Assembly: GCA_036345935.2 (NCBI GenBank)
Contig: JADWOT020000001.1
Coordinates: 29,579,062-29,643,061, forward strand
Direction: 5' to 3'
DNA length: 64,000 nucleotides
Source: Taenia hydatigena
Taxonomy: Eukaryota > Platyhelminthes > Cestoda > Cyclophyllidea > Taeniidae
The position numbers and the translations under genes were made by a program. Shown here piece by piece: positions 35,401 through 48,117 of this stretch; position 1 is the first letter of the stretch, and each line of letters begins with the position of its first letter. A model generated the notes under the pieces. The model saw only the letters and a list, made by a program, of their open reading frames with translations. It searched no databases and was not told where the DNA came from.

Positions 35401-37300
35401 CATTATGGTTATGCTTTTCATGTGTAATGCCAACGCCTTGTCATGTTGTAATGTTGATGCTGATGCTATATGAAAGAGTTGTTAAAAAGTATGCTATTTA
35501 GTACAGGGAAGCGTGGAGGTCACTTGGGCATTGGTTATTGGTAGAAGGGAAGGTGGTCAGCAGGTACATTTAATCAAGGTACGTCTATTTCACCCTTTTC
35601 GAGTGGGTTGCTTGATGCTCTCCTGCCGGTACTGCCAAATACTTCCAAGTGTCGACCGCACTTGCTTATGTTGATCTGGAAGATAGAATGATCGCCTCAT
35701 CTTTTCGAGGGCTATCAAAAAGAGGCTGGAGACTGTCTGGTTGACTGTCCGTTGCGTGACCTTGGGTGTGGAGAACGCTATTTCCGTTCCCTATCGGTGC
35801 CCATGCCGACACGTAGAATCAAATGACTGGTGGTAGGTTAGATTGGCATGTCTCAGGAGTCTGGTGTAACGTGTTGGACAAATTTAAGTACAACCGATAG
35901 CCGTGTTGACGTTTACATCAACTGTGCAAGAGGTAGGTAGGTAGGTAGGTAGAGTGGAGATGGTGCGCTAGAGTAGGTACAAGAAGAATGAAAAGGCAGT
36001 TAAGTGGGGGAGGGGGAAAGAAGGAATGAAAAGAGCGAGTCACCAACTGGTACTGCTTCCATTCAGCAAACGCCTCTCATTTGGTGTCACGATTCGGCCA
36101 TGTGGTCAGTAAGACATCAAGCACCCTCGAGGCTTGAGTGTATCATGAGCACTCAGTTAATCAAAGCTGCCATCATCGCTTGGAAACCTCTACTGAAAGC
36201 TATTATCGTTGGCCCATGGAATTCGAACAAATAGTTCACCTGAGGTACCTTGGAAGAACGCCTAAAAGCACAAGTGAGTTATGCATTAGATCCGACCAGA
36301 AATATGACAAGGGTAGGAGAGAATAGAGAAATGCGGTTTTGCCGGCATCAAGTGGTATATCATGACGACGCACTCTACTGAAGTCGCGTTGAAGCGGTGT
36401 CCATTCACATTGGCGCGAGCCGCTACCATGAAGGATGGAACTGTTCCACGGTATACCATGCCCGTCTGCAATGCCAGCAGGTTACCAACATGTCTGTAGA
36501 AGTGTGGCCTTAGCTACCTTGAAACGAGTAGTGTGAGACGTGGAGAATGAACTTCGTGCTGACGTAATCAGCACTGGTTTCAGCGAGAGCGACGATGGAG
36601 ATCTGAACGCTTTCCTCAAAACGTCACCACCTTGGTGGTAGCTACCGTCGTCTCAACTCCAGAATGTGGCTTTACTAAACTCAAGGAACGCCAAAGCCAC
36701 GTGAAGGGATGGTGTCCTCATTGCGGCAACGATTGCTGAGATGCGAACACAGGGTAGGACAGGGACTACCAGCCTCATCACCGAATCGGGGGTTGGGTGA
36801 GTTAACTTTAGGGAACTGGTGTTTGGGAGGACTGAAGCGGAGCTGGTGAAAGGAATTCTCTGGAGTGATAGAAGTGTCTACGCAAGTAAACCTCCTCGAG
36901 CAAGCTCCATCTTTGGTCAACACCTTTTTAAGGACGATGTCGACGGAGATGTAACCTCATGTCTGTATACGCCGCTCTAGTGTCGCCGCCACCAACATCG
37001 TTCAGTCAGAGACTCTAATGGTTGTCGAATTGGCGTGGACAACTATTGCTCCTGTGCTCGGTGCTAACCTAACTTCGATCGCCTCCTAAACTACATGAAT
37101 AGATGTTGTTCCTTTAGTGGCGCCGTACAGACACCACCGACGATAACACTTAATGAGGAATTGAGTGTGCAGACACGTGACTAGGAATGGCTGAGAAAAC
37201 GATGTCAAATGGAAGCTACGCGTTTGTACTGCCGTTGAAATGCATAGCGTGTAGGGATTTCCTCATAGAAAGTCTAGTCGCCTGCCATCAGATTCGTTGT
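35401..37300. other. Unassigned; (GGTA)n at 35932-35953
   Basis: No supported gene. A short GGTA microsatellite lies at about 35932-35953. Around 36680-36740 a GCCACGTGAAGG stretch resembles 13650 and 20775, another small dispersed fragment. Confidence 0.5.
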
Positions 37301-37303
37301 AGC

Positions 37304-37492
37304 GTCCCGAGACTCCCTCGAAGGCAAAAGAAGGCAGGATACTAAAATAGAATACATATATATTTAACGGGCAGGGGGGAATATACTGCTGGCATGGCTT
37401 GGAGGCCAGCTCACGCAGCCAGGATAACATGGCCACCTCCGTGACCCTGACTGAAAACAGTAGTCCTACCAGGCAAAGTATTACATTGCCCC
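37304..37492 (+). repeat. LTR-like direct repeat, left
   Basis: Starts TGTAGCGTCCCGAG and contains CTC-GAAGGCAAAAGAAGGCA, a TATA-like ACATATATATTTAAC, AGGCCAGCTCACGCAGC and AAAGTATTACATT. It aligns with 37949-38106 over most of its length in direct orientation (about 75-80 percent by eye). A partial relative of the first 45 bases is at 47044-47088. The TG start and an internal TATA box fit a long terminal repeat, but no primer-binding site or target duplication was identified. Confidence 0.45.
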
Positions 37493-37948
37493 TCTCCTCT
37501 TTCGAGCGACGTCCCCGGCGCACCCCATGGTACACCTCCCGCGTCAGCCATCACAACATACTCAGTGCTGCGAGAAGCACCCACGAGCTAACCATGCCAG
37601 CCGCCAACAGTTGACACGATTGAGGCGATGCTTGACACTAACGACTTCGAATTTCGGCTGGGTTGGGAACAGACTTCAGAATAAGTGGTTCTGCCGACCA
37701 TCAGTATATCCGTAGGCTGGCGTTAGCACGCCGATCTCTTTCCAGGTGGCCCATGGCTGGTGTCGCTTCAGTTGTTGATAGCTTACTTGTAGAACACGGA
37801 GATGGGGTAGATGCTGGAGGCGGACGTCGCTCTTGGCCCATCCGTAGCACATGCACTTCTTTCGCACCGCTGCAACATGGCACAGACGGTAGAGATTGGG
37901 GTGAAAACACTATAGAGGTGGGTTTGCTTTCACCTGCCAACAATATGG

Positions 37949-38106
37949 TGTCTCGAGGCTTCCGCGAAGGCAGAGTACTAGAGTGGAACATATACATTTA
38001 ACGAGCAGAGGGAAATGAGCTGCTGACCAGAGGCCAGCTTACGCAGCTAGGAAAATATGGCCACCTCTGTGACCCGATAGTTCAAGCAAGTAAAGTATTA
38101 CATTCG
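37949..38106 (+). repeat. LTR-like direct repeat, right
   Basis: Partner of 37304-37492. It has GTCTCGAGGCTTCCGCGAAGGCA, ACATATACATTTAACG, AGGCCAGCTTACGCAGC and AAAGTATTACATT. The about 455 bases between the repeats contain no recognisable gag or pol. The pair could therefore be a small non-autonomous (TRIM-like) element, or just a local duplication. Confidence 0.45.
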
Positions 38107-38768
38107 TTGCATTTGTCATCAGACCATGACAGATAGGTTTGTGTGGTCAGAGAGACCACTCCTGCAAATCGTTGTGCCGCTACGCTGGCTGATCTTGCCC
38201 AACTCGTCAATTTCTCGACCTAAAATTCTACAAGGAGCTTTATTCTACTTTGAGTTGTATGGCATATTGCAAAGTGAGAACACCAAAGGGCACAAAAATT
38301 GTGTTCTCTAAAATGCGATATCGTTCTTTCCTTCTCACTTTCAAACAAGAGGCATTAGATGACGGCTAAAACACAGAACCTTGTAACTTACAAATCACAG
38401 ATTAACGCAAATTCACAATCTTTATTCCAATGCAAAGAATTTTACAATCAGCGACTCAGTAACTTCAGCTATCCAATCTTACGAACATGTGAGAACACAC
38501 TCCTCTCTTCATTCTATGCCTGCTTACAAACTGTCACATCAGTTTTACTTAAATGTTGCTCAGAAAGGCAATTTAGACATTTGACTAGGAGCCACTGAAT
38601 TCAATTTAATTCGTCCATCCTCACTGTAGCCATTTGGTTCTCAAGCCTCCCTTTGCCAAGATCGCCCACAAAGCCTCACATCTCCCAGTCACTCGCGCTC
38701 AGTCTGCTCCACTCATTGCATGCTGTCACGTGCAGTTCAAATTGTCGTCTTCGATCCAACTGCTCAAT

Positions 38769-39641
38769 ATGAGCAGTGCGCTGAACCTACTCACATGGTC
38801 CTACATGTGGGCAATTGTTGGAATCGCTGGAACCCTTGTCGACTGTAAGTGTGTCCATTTTGCTAATAAATCTGCTGCCTTGTAGATGTGACAAGAAGGA
38901 AAGGCGAGGCGGGAGAGCGCTACCAGCGCTCAGTTGGTGTTGAGGCTAGACCCTGTGTGCGCCACCACCGAAGGCTGCCACCGGCCTCAGTGGACCGGGA
39001 CACAACCAGTTTCGCCATCTCTTTCCTTCGTGACGAGGAGGTTGCACCGGCCATTGGGGCCGTGTGTCCAGGCACCGACCCAAGTAAGTCTCACTCCCTT
39101 CTTTCCCTCCTCCTCCTGTTCATACTGGTCAAGTCACTTTGTAGGAGTTACATAGCGACTCTGGATCAAGACATACTTCATGCTTTTGTGCTCAATCACT
39201 TGGTCCATAATTACTTGCAGACTCAGCATACGTCATTCAGCTGACTTGCTTTCAATGTTTGGGCAGCTAGCAGTAGCATTAGCGTTGCTTTCACTTTAGA
39301 CCACCTAATTTACAGGCATTAGCCACATCGGCATGGTTTTGTTCCATCTTATAGCTGAGCGCTGGTGGCGAGAGTGGAATGCTCAGCACCCCCGTAAGCT
39401 CTCCATACTCATACGCTCTCCTCCTCGTCCTCCTCCTCCTCATTTCTCATCCTCACTTTTCTCTTTTTCACTTAATCTTTTAGGGCCATCGGAGGGCTAT
39501 CAACCCCACCTCCCATGCCGCCCCTGTTTCCTCCTTCCTTCCTTCTCTCCTTCCTCCCCTCCCCCCCTCTTAACCACTTGCCAAGGGGAGGCGTACTTCA
39601 CGCCACCACCTCCACCCAGTCACTTGCACACCGGCACATAG
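38769..39641 (+). CDS. Four-exon gene, putative small membrane protein
   Basis: Exons at 38769-38844, 38886-39083, 39316-39393 and 39484-39641 join into one 510-base frame (169 residues). Introns of 41, 232 and 90 nt have GT-AG ends, three strong donors (GTAAGT, GTAAGT, GTAAGC) and pyrimidine-rich acceptors, and all four exons agree in phase. The protein starts MSSALNLLTWSYMWAIVGIA, a hydrophobic stretch that could be a signal anchor. Arg-rich residues follow, then an HLIAERWWREW motif and a Pro/Ser-rich tail ending in a TAG. The reading frame is open upstream of the ATG to about 38634, so an earlier exon is possible. Exon 1 also resembles a dispersed sequence (47085-47180), so its coding status is weaker than that of exons 2-4. 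Exon 2 has a diverged relative at 8911-9034 (-). I do not recognise the family. Confidence 0.6.
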
Positions 39642-39666
39642 AGACCACGAATAAGGAAGGGCTTAT

Positions 39667-39690
39667 AATAATAATAATAACAATAGTAAT
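39667..39690. repeat. (ATA)n microsatellite
   Basis: A short ATA/ATAACA run directly 3' of the preceding gene's stop codon, probably in its 3' flank. Confidence 0.7.
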
Positions 39691-39854
39691 AACAGCACTG
39701 AAATATATACAAAATGGGGATGAAACAGTAGAACGAAGATGGGTAGGAAACATCACACCTCTTGCTTTTGCGTTTGCTGGTGGTGATGTTGGCGCCGTCG
39801 CTGGTGCTCTCAAATGGTTAAGAGAAGTAGTTCACAGGCATTCAGCGGATTGAC

Positions 39855-41600
39855 CTGCGGTCTTGATGGCAAACGTTCCAAATTCAGCCCCAATCGAACA
39901 GAGGACAGAAAAAAGAAGAAGGCAGTAGTGGGCAAGAGAAAGAAAACGGTTGAATGAGAAATCATTTTCATAAAAGCCATTGATTACGCAGAACGCTCTG
40001 CAGTTCCTCAAATGCAGCATCACCCTCCCCTTAAAAGTCATAGTGAAGGAACCAACTTCAACAGTTCCAAGATCTCCGCCTAACCCACATTGTTCACTCT
40101 GCCACCGCCTTGGCTCTAACTCAACTTTCCTACCCTCACAAGCAACATCATCCTCCACCACAGTAGAAACTCTCGCATTCCAACTCCTCCAATCGACCCA
40201 TTTCAACGTCATGCGTGCGCATGCACAACCCATTGGAGAAGTGAACTGCTGAATGCAAAACTATCGGAAGAAATCGAGAATCCTACCACCGTCTTAAAGG
40301 GAAAGGTCACATTCTTACTAGTTATCGCCCCTCAAACCCTACGTCCACCATCAGTTGATTCATTCAGCAAATCCCCTCCAACCTCGTATTTGACACGCCT
40401 GACTTATTGCCAAAGAATACCGCCCCACAACCACCTCACTACTCCCAGTAGCATCCCGAGCGCACGCGTTTCTGCTCCATTCATCAACTAATCCACCTTA
40501 CATTCCGCATCCATCTACCCAACCCCACCACAACTCACATCCATTTCGGTCAAAGGGTTCGTGATTAAGGCTGGAATCACGCACCAGAATGAAACTTTCC
40601 AGATACGAATTCAGATTAAATTAACTTGTGAAGTGTCGCCAAGTACAATGTCTCTTCCAGAATTGTCGGGTCAAACGACAGCCTAATCGAATGCGTGGAT
40701 CTAAAATGTTGAAGTAGTAAGAAAAAGAGGACATCTGCGCGACGAGTCGACGCAGTAGGCCTATTCTACACTAATGTGGTTGATGACGCCACAGAAGGAG
40801 TCCCAACCTCGATCTCACTGGCGGACGGGAAAGCGCAGTAGACCAAAGACATTGGACAAGGGAGAAAAAACTCCCCACTATACTCACACAATCAGGGAAC
40901 ACGACAATGTGGGACGGCAGTACCTCACAGAGGATGTCCACAAGGGCCGACGATTTACTTTGAAATAACCATCAAAAAACCTATTTGACCAAACAACCAC
41001 ATTCTTGCTCAGGGTGAGTCCAAAACGCCAACTACTTATAAGCACATAAGTAGAAAGGTGCAGTTGATAACTTACACCAGACGCAGACCATCTCATAAGT
41101 CCACGGACATCAAGCAATTTGGACATCACAGAGATCTGCGCTGAAGAACGTTCTTCCGCGAGTCAAATTTGTCTTCGAGAGAAATAGACGCGACCGAGAC
41201 TTCGCCACACTTCCACTGAAGACTGCAATGTGCGTAAATGCCTCCTACTGCCATCGGGTCCAATTAGAGTCATGTGCAGACCCAAGATCGTGCGAGTAAA
41301 CAGCATTCAAGGTGCCAGTGACTGTGAAATGTCCAGTATTTTGAGATGGTGTACGTATGCACATGCTATTCGGTAGATGATGTTCGGAAGTAAACAAGCG
41401 GTGCGCCTCTCAGTCACCTGCGTGTGGGCGTTTGAGCCAGCGGTGCTAATGCATTGAATGCTGTAGTGTGGAAGCATGCATCGTCATCCAGTAGAACCAG
41501 TCAGAGCAATGCATCTACTTTGCACTCCTGTCAATGACTACGTGGATGATAAAAAAATAGTCTTCTGTACAAGTAGCAATAGAGATCCGCGTGGTTCCAG
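39855..41600. other. Unassigned; competing frames at 39.83-40.25 kb
   Basis: Between 39832 and 40252 both strands are open: 133 codons on minus, 90 on plus with a CSLCHR motif. Neither has splice partners or a relative in the window, so I cannot choose. The remainder holds nothing I can support. Confidence 0.45.
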
Positions 41601-41973
41601 CAAAACACACAAGGTAAATGCTCGAAGTTGAGGTCAACGCGGCACTGACAGTCCTCATTCCTCCACAGGTTTTTAATAAACTTTACAGTATTCAATGGCG
41701 GCGTGGTATCTCTACCCCACTCCTCAATATCCAACACATCCTGCATATGCAAAAGGGAAGGAAGGAAGGAAGGAGGGCGCCTTTACTGGTTTCAACGGTA
41801 GCAATATTTTAGCTTTATCAATGGTAGCAGCAATAGTAATAACTAAAGTATTCGCATTACCATAAGGAGGAGCAGTAGCAGTGTTGACGGCAGAGGAGAG
41901 AGGAAGACAGGAGGGCAGGGAAGGGAAGAGAACGGGAGGGGAGGGAAACAAATTCACGTGGTTTTCTGCACAG

Positions 41974-42341
41974 ACAGGAGGGTGCTTTCAACCCCCTCTT
42001 CCAAACATCCTATGCCCTCCACGACATCAAGAAGAGCATGGCCTGGCGGATGAGTGAGTCGGTAAACAGCGCATCAGGACTGCTCATTGAAGCCATAGAT
42101 CATTGAGGGAGGATCCATTCCCGGCACCACCGCCACCACCACCACCATTGACACCGCCGGCCGATGCGGGCCCAAAATTGGTTCCAGCATTCATCTCAAT
42201 GTGTCCACGAGGTCACTCCGTGACACATTCATGCCGATTGGCTCGCTACAAGTGCAAAAGACGCCATTTCTATCACTTCACACACATCACTACTTTCCCA
42301 TCCTCTTCCACTCTCTCATCCGCCCAACACCCAAAAAGTAG
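41974..42341 (+). CDS. Candidate two-exon gene end
   Basis: Weak candidate. The exon 41974-42061 follows an acceptor (TTTTCTGCACAG) and reads EGAFNPLFQTSYALHDIKKS then MAWRMSES. A 37-nt intron (42062-42098, GTAAAC...TAG) joins in phase 0 to 42099-42341. That exon reads IIEGGSIPG, a Thr run, DTAGRCGPKIGSSIHLN and FMPIGS before a stop TAG (42339-42341). The donor is not consensus and the first exon can also be read through to a stop at 42105, so the model is uncertain. It lies just outside the left end of the inverted duplication. Possible further exons upstream around 41540-41760 were not resolved. Confidence 0.3.
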
Positions 42342-45300
42342 GCTGATTACAACCAAATCTACGTCCCCACCACTACCCTTTGTAAGTCCGCATAAACGAG
42401 CACAAAATATTATTTCATGACTAACATTTCCGTCTTCCTACCTTTACATTATTCCAACCACTTTTTCAACAAGAAATCCAATTTAGAAAATCGAGGCTAA
42501 AGCATTACTTAAACGCTGACTGTAATCAGAGCCACCCTGATCACACACTCGGGTGGAGCCAAATCAGACACTATTTCACATTTCTCCTAGATAATTTGTT
42601 TCCTTCGGTGTCATAGTCACAACTTTCTCGAATGCACCAGACCAGTCCCTGAAACAGTCTCCATCAGCGACTATGAAATATGCACATTTCAAAGCATCGT
42701 CCCTTACTACTGCGAAGGACCTATTCAATCGCTGTGAACAGCACCTAATCGCCACACTTCCTCGTCCAACGACTTTTAAAGTGAAGACGACTGTCTCTCA
42801 AAAGTAATTACCGATCCGCCCTTTCTAGTGCCAAGTTAGGCTTTCGCAATAGTTAGGAACCAGCATTCTCTCCCTGATTACAGTCGGTAAGATTAACATT
42901 TACAACCTTAGATGCATTTAAACCTTTCCAACGATTAGTTCCACCGCAAATACTGACTACTGCTAGTAATTTAAGGCTGCAAAATACATTCCCATCTTTT
43001 CTTCCAACATTTTCTACCTTTCAAGATACAAGAAACCTGACAACTTCAAAAACAACACCGTACCAGCCGTGATTTTTCGCAGAAAAACCCGTATTTTGCA
43101 TAAACATTGATATAACCTGATACAAGCACATCACCTTTGGTTTGGTTTTGGTTACCTGCATAAGTCGAGGCAGTGCTTGCATTTCAGTGAGCAAGTTAAC
43201 TGCATAGAGACTTTGCATAAACCCAAGAAAGACACGAAACTTGATATGAATGATTCACTTGTACACCCAGACAAAACACATTATCCGCAGTGAGTCTGTA
43301 ATAACTTGAACCTCTTGTGTCGCCACGTGTTGCAGAAAGGCGAGACGCCATTAATAACACCTAATGAATGCAAAGGACTTACGAAACTCTTGTTGTAATA
43401 GGAATCGTTGGATGAAGGAACGAATGTCCTCACCGGTGATGTTCACGCATACGCAACAACAGCAGTGGCACCAGCGGCATTAGCGGAAGCAGGACACAGC
43501 GGAGGAGGCAAAGCACAGAAAGGCTGAGTCGCCCCTTAAGTCGATCGAACCGCGTCCACCAACCGTCGATGTGCCGTGGAGTACCCACCATATCCCCATC
43601 CTCCAGGTAGGCCGGGAGAACTGTACCTGAAACACTGAAATATAGCTCAAAAATAAATCTTCTCCTAAGAGCAAAACGTAGATCGGCAAGGGCACACCCA
43701 ATCCTCATGCCAACACGAGAGACCACCACTAATCCACCCAAGCGCCATGCCACAGCGTACAAACCACCATCCCACCCCAACCCCGATAGTAATTAGTCCA
43801 GGTGAGGCCAGAAACCGCCTCAGCTTTCTGCCTTAGATGTTCTCCACGCCACCTCTCCCACTCCCTCCTTTTTAACTCCTTTTCCATCCGTTCTCACTCT
43901 TAAGGCTAGGTCGCATTAGCAGTGGGAGTAGCACAACACCCGCCCCACGCTTTCCTCAATAGTTCGCGCCCAACACACTCAACAGTGGAGACCTATTCAC
44001 TTACTTACCGCCTCTGAACTGATACACCACTACTCATCACTTATACAGTCAGCAACAAATTAACCTCCACCCTCCCACAGCAATAATATTTCCGCACCTC
44101 TGGGAACAAAATATGCCGCGGTTGCCACCAGTGGGCTCTAAACCATTGCGCTTCCATTCGTCGTCGTCATCGTCGTCGTAAGAGAACGTCTCCTTCACTC
44201 TTTCCCACACCCACGGCAGAGCTCTTCCAGCCTTTCCCCACTTACTCACCCAGCCACCCATGCCCGCGAAGACAAGCATACGGAGGCATAGTAGCAGCAG
44301 TAGACCCTGTCGCCCATGCCAACAGTCGCATCGCACAACCCAGACGGAGACGCCCCCGTCGCCACCGCGAATTACCCCAACATCTTGCATTGCCTACCAT
44401 TCCACCCACTCATCACATGTTACTTCACCATCACAACCACCAAGGTAAGTTTGTAGCATCAGAAAAGGAATAAAAAGACCAAACAATGGAAAGACCCATG
44501 TGTGAGGCTCTAATGCACTGCAAAGCTAACATTCACAAACATAACTACTAATGGGAAAAAAAGAAACAGACAACTCAACAACCAAACACTTAAAACTGCT
44601 ACGAAGTACAGTCTGCGTAGTGATGCCAAAGCTTCCCACTAGCCACTCCTTCTTCCTCCGCTCCTATCCCTACCGCAGCTACCTCACTCAGAGACACAAA
44701 CTCATGCCGTCAAAGTTGAACAACCTACCATCAAGCCATCACCGAGGCCCTCTACACAACATGTTTCACACCAAGGATCGCATCAACACAACAAGCAACC
44801 CCGGCCCTGTCCCCACTCCTTCGCCATCCATATGTGCGCCAACAACACGCATATCATAGGGATGAGAATAGCGCAGGTAAAGCAGGTAAAAGAGAACAGC
44901 ACTTTCCCATCCAACATATGGACGCACATTGATTTCATCGCTGCCCACACGAAAAAGGACAACAACAACTCATTTAGCACAATCCAATCTTACCTGAGAA
45001 ATGTGTAAAGTGATAACAAAGACGAGATTTGCACTCATTACTGCTGCAGCTTCTTCTTCTTCAGTTTCTATTCTAGCACGAAAACGAGACAAAAAATGTA
45101 CAATACCATTTATAAATATGGTGAATACTTATTAGCAAAAAAAAAAACAACAATGCTTGGTTACCATGCCCTTAGCAACGTTAGAACTCCTCCCAACAAA
45201 ATCTATCGACATCAGAAAGCAAACAAATTACAAATTGCCAGAACAATCTTAACACTCGAGGTGTCATACAGCGAAAAGTGTACGTGAGTAGGCATCGTAG

Positions 45301-45794
45301 TTGGAAGATTAAACGTCCTAACAGCCACATTATGAGACTTTTGCGTTTACTTTACCAAACTTACAAGTCCCTTCATCAAATTGGACCTCATTCATCAAAA
45401 CTCATTCTTACTAAAGTAACAAACCGCTTAAAAACAGCCAAAGCAATCGTACTTAATCCAAAAAAGTGTTTTGCAGTAAAAAACTCAACGCAATCAGGCA
45501 GTGCAAATGGAAAACAAAAAGTTGTGACAGCAACTGCACCTATTCCTGAAACGGTCGGTCTAACAACTGACAAATAAAGTAAAAGCATACACCTACACAC
45601 ATTCATAAAGTGGGTGTTTAATCGCAAGAAACCACCAAGCAAGTAAGTGCCAAACACATCGTAGGGTTTTAGCACCTCTCCACAAAATTACGCCTCATTA
45701 CTCAAATTCAAATGTCATTAAAAAACAAACAACCCCACAATCTGCTGCAACAGTCGCAATTTATCTCTACACACCGAAAAATGCACATGAGGAG

Positions 45795-46560
45795 ACCTTG
45801 CAGTTGAAAAGTGGCCGTCAACATTCACATTAAGAGGCATTTGCTTCTACCCCAACAAGTATGTGTATAAAAGAAGAAAGTTGACATTTAAAGTACCTCA
45901 CAACAACTGACTAACTTAAAATACTCTAAAGGTACTCAATACCTACCAGGCTCTCAACTTTTGGCAGCGGATAAAGGCGCATTACTCCACAAAATAATGT
46001 CTCCAAAAACGCGCACCACTTACGCAAGTCGCGCGCAAATCCGATTAATCAGTTCGTAGTTCGTCCGATAAAACAAACGAACTTTAAATATTTATGCATT
46101 TACGATAAGATTATAATTACGACAAATACTTAAAGTTTTGACTTTCGTGCATAATTTGGTTGAGAAACATGCTAATGACAATTTACAAAGTGAGCAATAC
46201 GAGAAAGCTGTTAATATTTGTATATCAGTAACATAAATGCATAATAGTGATACTGTTAGGTTTGCCAACAAATCGTGAAAGTGGTTCAAACTACAGCGAG
46301 CAATGTCGTTTTGTCAATTAGCTGTACACTTCAATTTGCTTCAAGCATGTGTTTTGTAGCAAAGTTCACATTCAAAGCGAATGGGCGGGTTGCTCAATTA
46401 GCGCAATGGACTGACCCTACCCACATGGTCTTGCATGTGTCAATCACCTTTACAAAAGATACGCATTTCTATGAAATCCTGTTGAAAGTCTTTTTGGCTG
46501 GTGGGGTGTAAGCTACGTTTTGAGTTGGCAATTTGCGGTTGCGATGCCTGCACATCTCAC
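45795..46560 (+). repeat. R repeat, copy 3
   Basis: About 0.75 kb, matched in reverse orientation at 53005-53735 and 55545-56285. It has a TATA-like GTATGTGTATAAAAG near its 5' side (about 45862), an AT-rich centre, and near its 3' end a plus frame reading SSMCFVAKF then RVAQLAQWTDPTHMVLHV and ending LAGGV. The same frame is kept in the two other copies with conservative changes, but the 55.6-kb copy has a stop in it. Family unknown. Confidence 0.65.
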
Positions 46561-47043
46561 TAAACGTAGACGAGGTGACACAGTAGCCAACTTCTTAATT
46601 ACTTCCTGATTCAAGCATCAACTTCGTAATTGCTTCCTCATTTGAGCATCAGTCTTATTGGCAGTTGTTCCATTCAGTGGAGTGCTACCTGACCTTCTAC
46701 CTCGTGTGGTAGCTGTCATGACATGACTTGTAATTGTCTGAACTTACCTGATCTGCCAATAACCCGAATGCAGTTGTGAAAACTAATTCGATTTTGCTAA
46801 GATAGTTGTGTGAGTTTATCTAAACTTTTTGATCCCCTCTGTGAGGAGACATGAGAAGGCTGAGAGAGTATGAGACATGTTTACTGAGCCACAAATAATG
46901 TTAGAGCTAATAATCGCATCCATAATCTTCCACACTTGTGAGTTTGTCATTGCGGTCCCTTCCCCTTTTCCTCCTCCTTTTCCTTTTTCTCCACTGCCTC
47001 ATAATCCCACTTCCGTGTCAGCTCCCTATTGTGGGGTTCGAAG

Positions 47044-47180
47044 GCTCCCTTGATGGCAAACGAAGGCAAAATATCAGGGTAGAATGCTCAATTGGAGCAG
47101 TGCGCTGAACCTACTCACATGGTCCTACATGTGGGCAATTGTTAAAACTGCTGGAACCCTTGTCGACTGTAAGTGTGACC
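47044..47180 (+). repeat. Mosaic of LTR-like piece and gene exon-1-like piece
   Basis: The first 45 bases resemble the start of the LTR-like repeats at 37.3 kb (CTCCCT-GA-GGCAAACGAAGGCA). The next 95 bases match 38761-38855 almost exactly, including the donor GTAAGTGTG. The downstream exon is not present here. Confidence 0.6.
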
Positions 47181-47896
47181 TTCACTGCTGTCACTGTTGG
47201 TCACTGGGTTCACCTAGCAGATGCGATAAAAGCATATCAGATTTAAAAGATTCAAAACCAAATACTACTCATGACTCATTGCTGTGAATCTTGAGGCAAA
47301 TAAATGGATGTCGTATCACATTTATTTACAAGGTCAGTGGAAGGTATTGAGCAAAGTGGAAGAGAAAAAGCGCCATCATTTCATTAAACGAGGAATGCAA
47401 AGGTCTGCAAGTTATCTAAAATTTGTGTGAAGACCGATAGAGGCTGATGCTTTTTCGCGAATTCGCCACTTATGTTACTCACTAATGGCACGTTATTCCT
47501 AACTCTGACGAACAAGTCATCCACCTTGATCCACCAAGTTCACCCATTCATCAACTTGAATGTCGTCTTGGTTAGTCACTTGTGGATCCACTCATGAGCT
47601 CACCACCTCTACGTCCACTCATTAATTTAGCAATTATCCAACCAGACAATCAAGTGTCCACCGCATCGACACTCTTCCATCAGTTCATCCCTCCTCCTCC
47701 TCCTCCTAACCCGTCCAAGGGTGTCAGCGATCACCCCTACTCCCACACTTAATTCGCCTCTTCATATGTCGACATCTATGTGCCCAGTTCCACAGTTCAT
47801 CAATTCACAACCCTCACTTCTGTGCAGCTCACACTTCACTACTCTCCACTTCTTCCTCTCACCTATACCTTCACAAATCCAAGTCTTTATCATTCC

Positions 47897-47944
47897 TTCC
47901 TTCCTTCCTTCCTTCCTTCCTTCCTTCCTTCCTTCCTTCCCTCC
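47897..47944. repeat. (TTCC)n microsatellite
   Basis: About eleven TTCC units followed by CTCC and ATCC units. The inverted partner near 55040-55083 has a shorter and more interrupted GGAA run. Confidence 0.9.
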
Positions 47945-48117
47945 ATCCATCTACCTATCTGTCTAATTTGATCGCGCGTCACACATCCCTCAACACCGAG
48001 CTTCCTATGAGCATACACATCTCCATTAATACTTCTTCTTCTTCTCCGTCTTAGAAGAGGAAGGAGGCTCTTCAGATTCTCCACTCTCCTCCCACAGCCA
48101 ACTAACAACGACTCTTC

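Noticed and set aside
39832..40252. Opposed frames of 133 (-) and 90 (+) codons, the latter with CSLCHR
   Set aside because: Neither has introns, relatives or other support; only one could be real and I cannot choose.
44766..45080. Protein-like frames (GWESAVLFYLLYL and a hydrophobic alternative) with a partner at 56.9-57.3 kb
   Set aside because: Between the arms residues change freely in every frame, so there is no sign of coding constraint; a 50-nt GT-AG intron can be drawn but gives a stop in phase.
46741..46860. Possible exon on the minus strand (NYLSKIELVF to LLADQ) with a good donor and a partner at 55.23-55.37 kb
   Set aside because: A stop lies a few codons upstream in the left copy and the acceptor phases do not agree.
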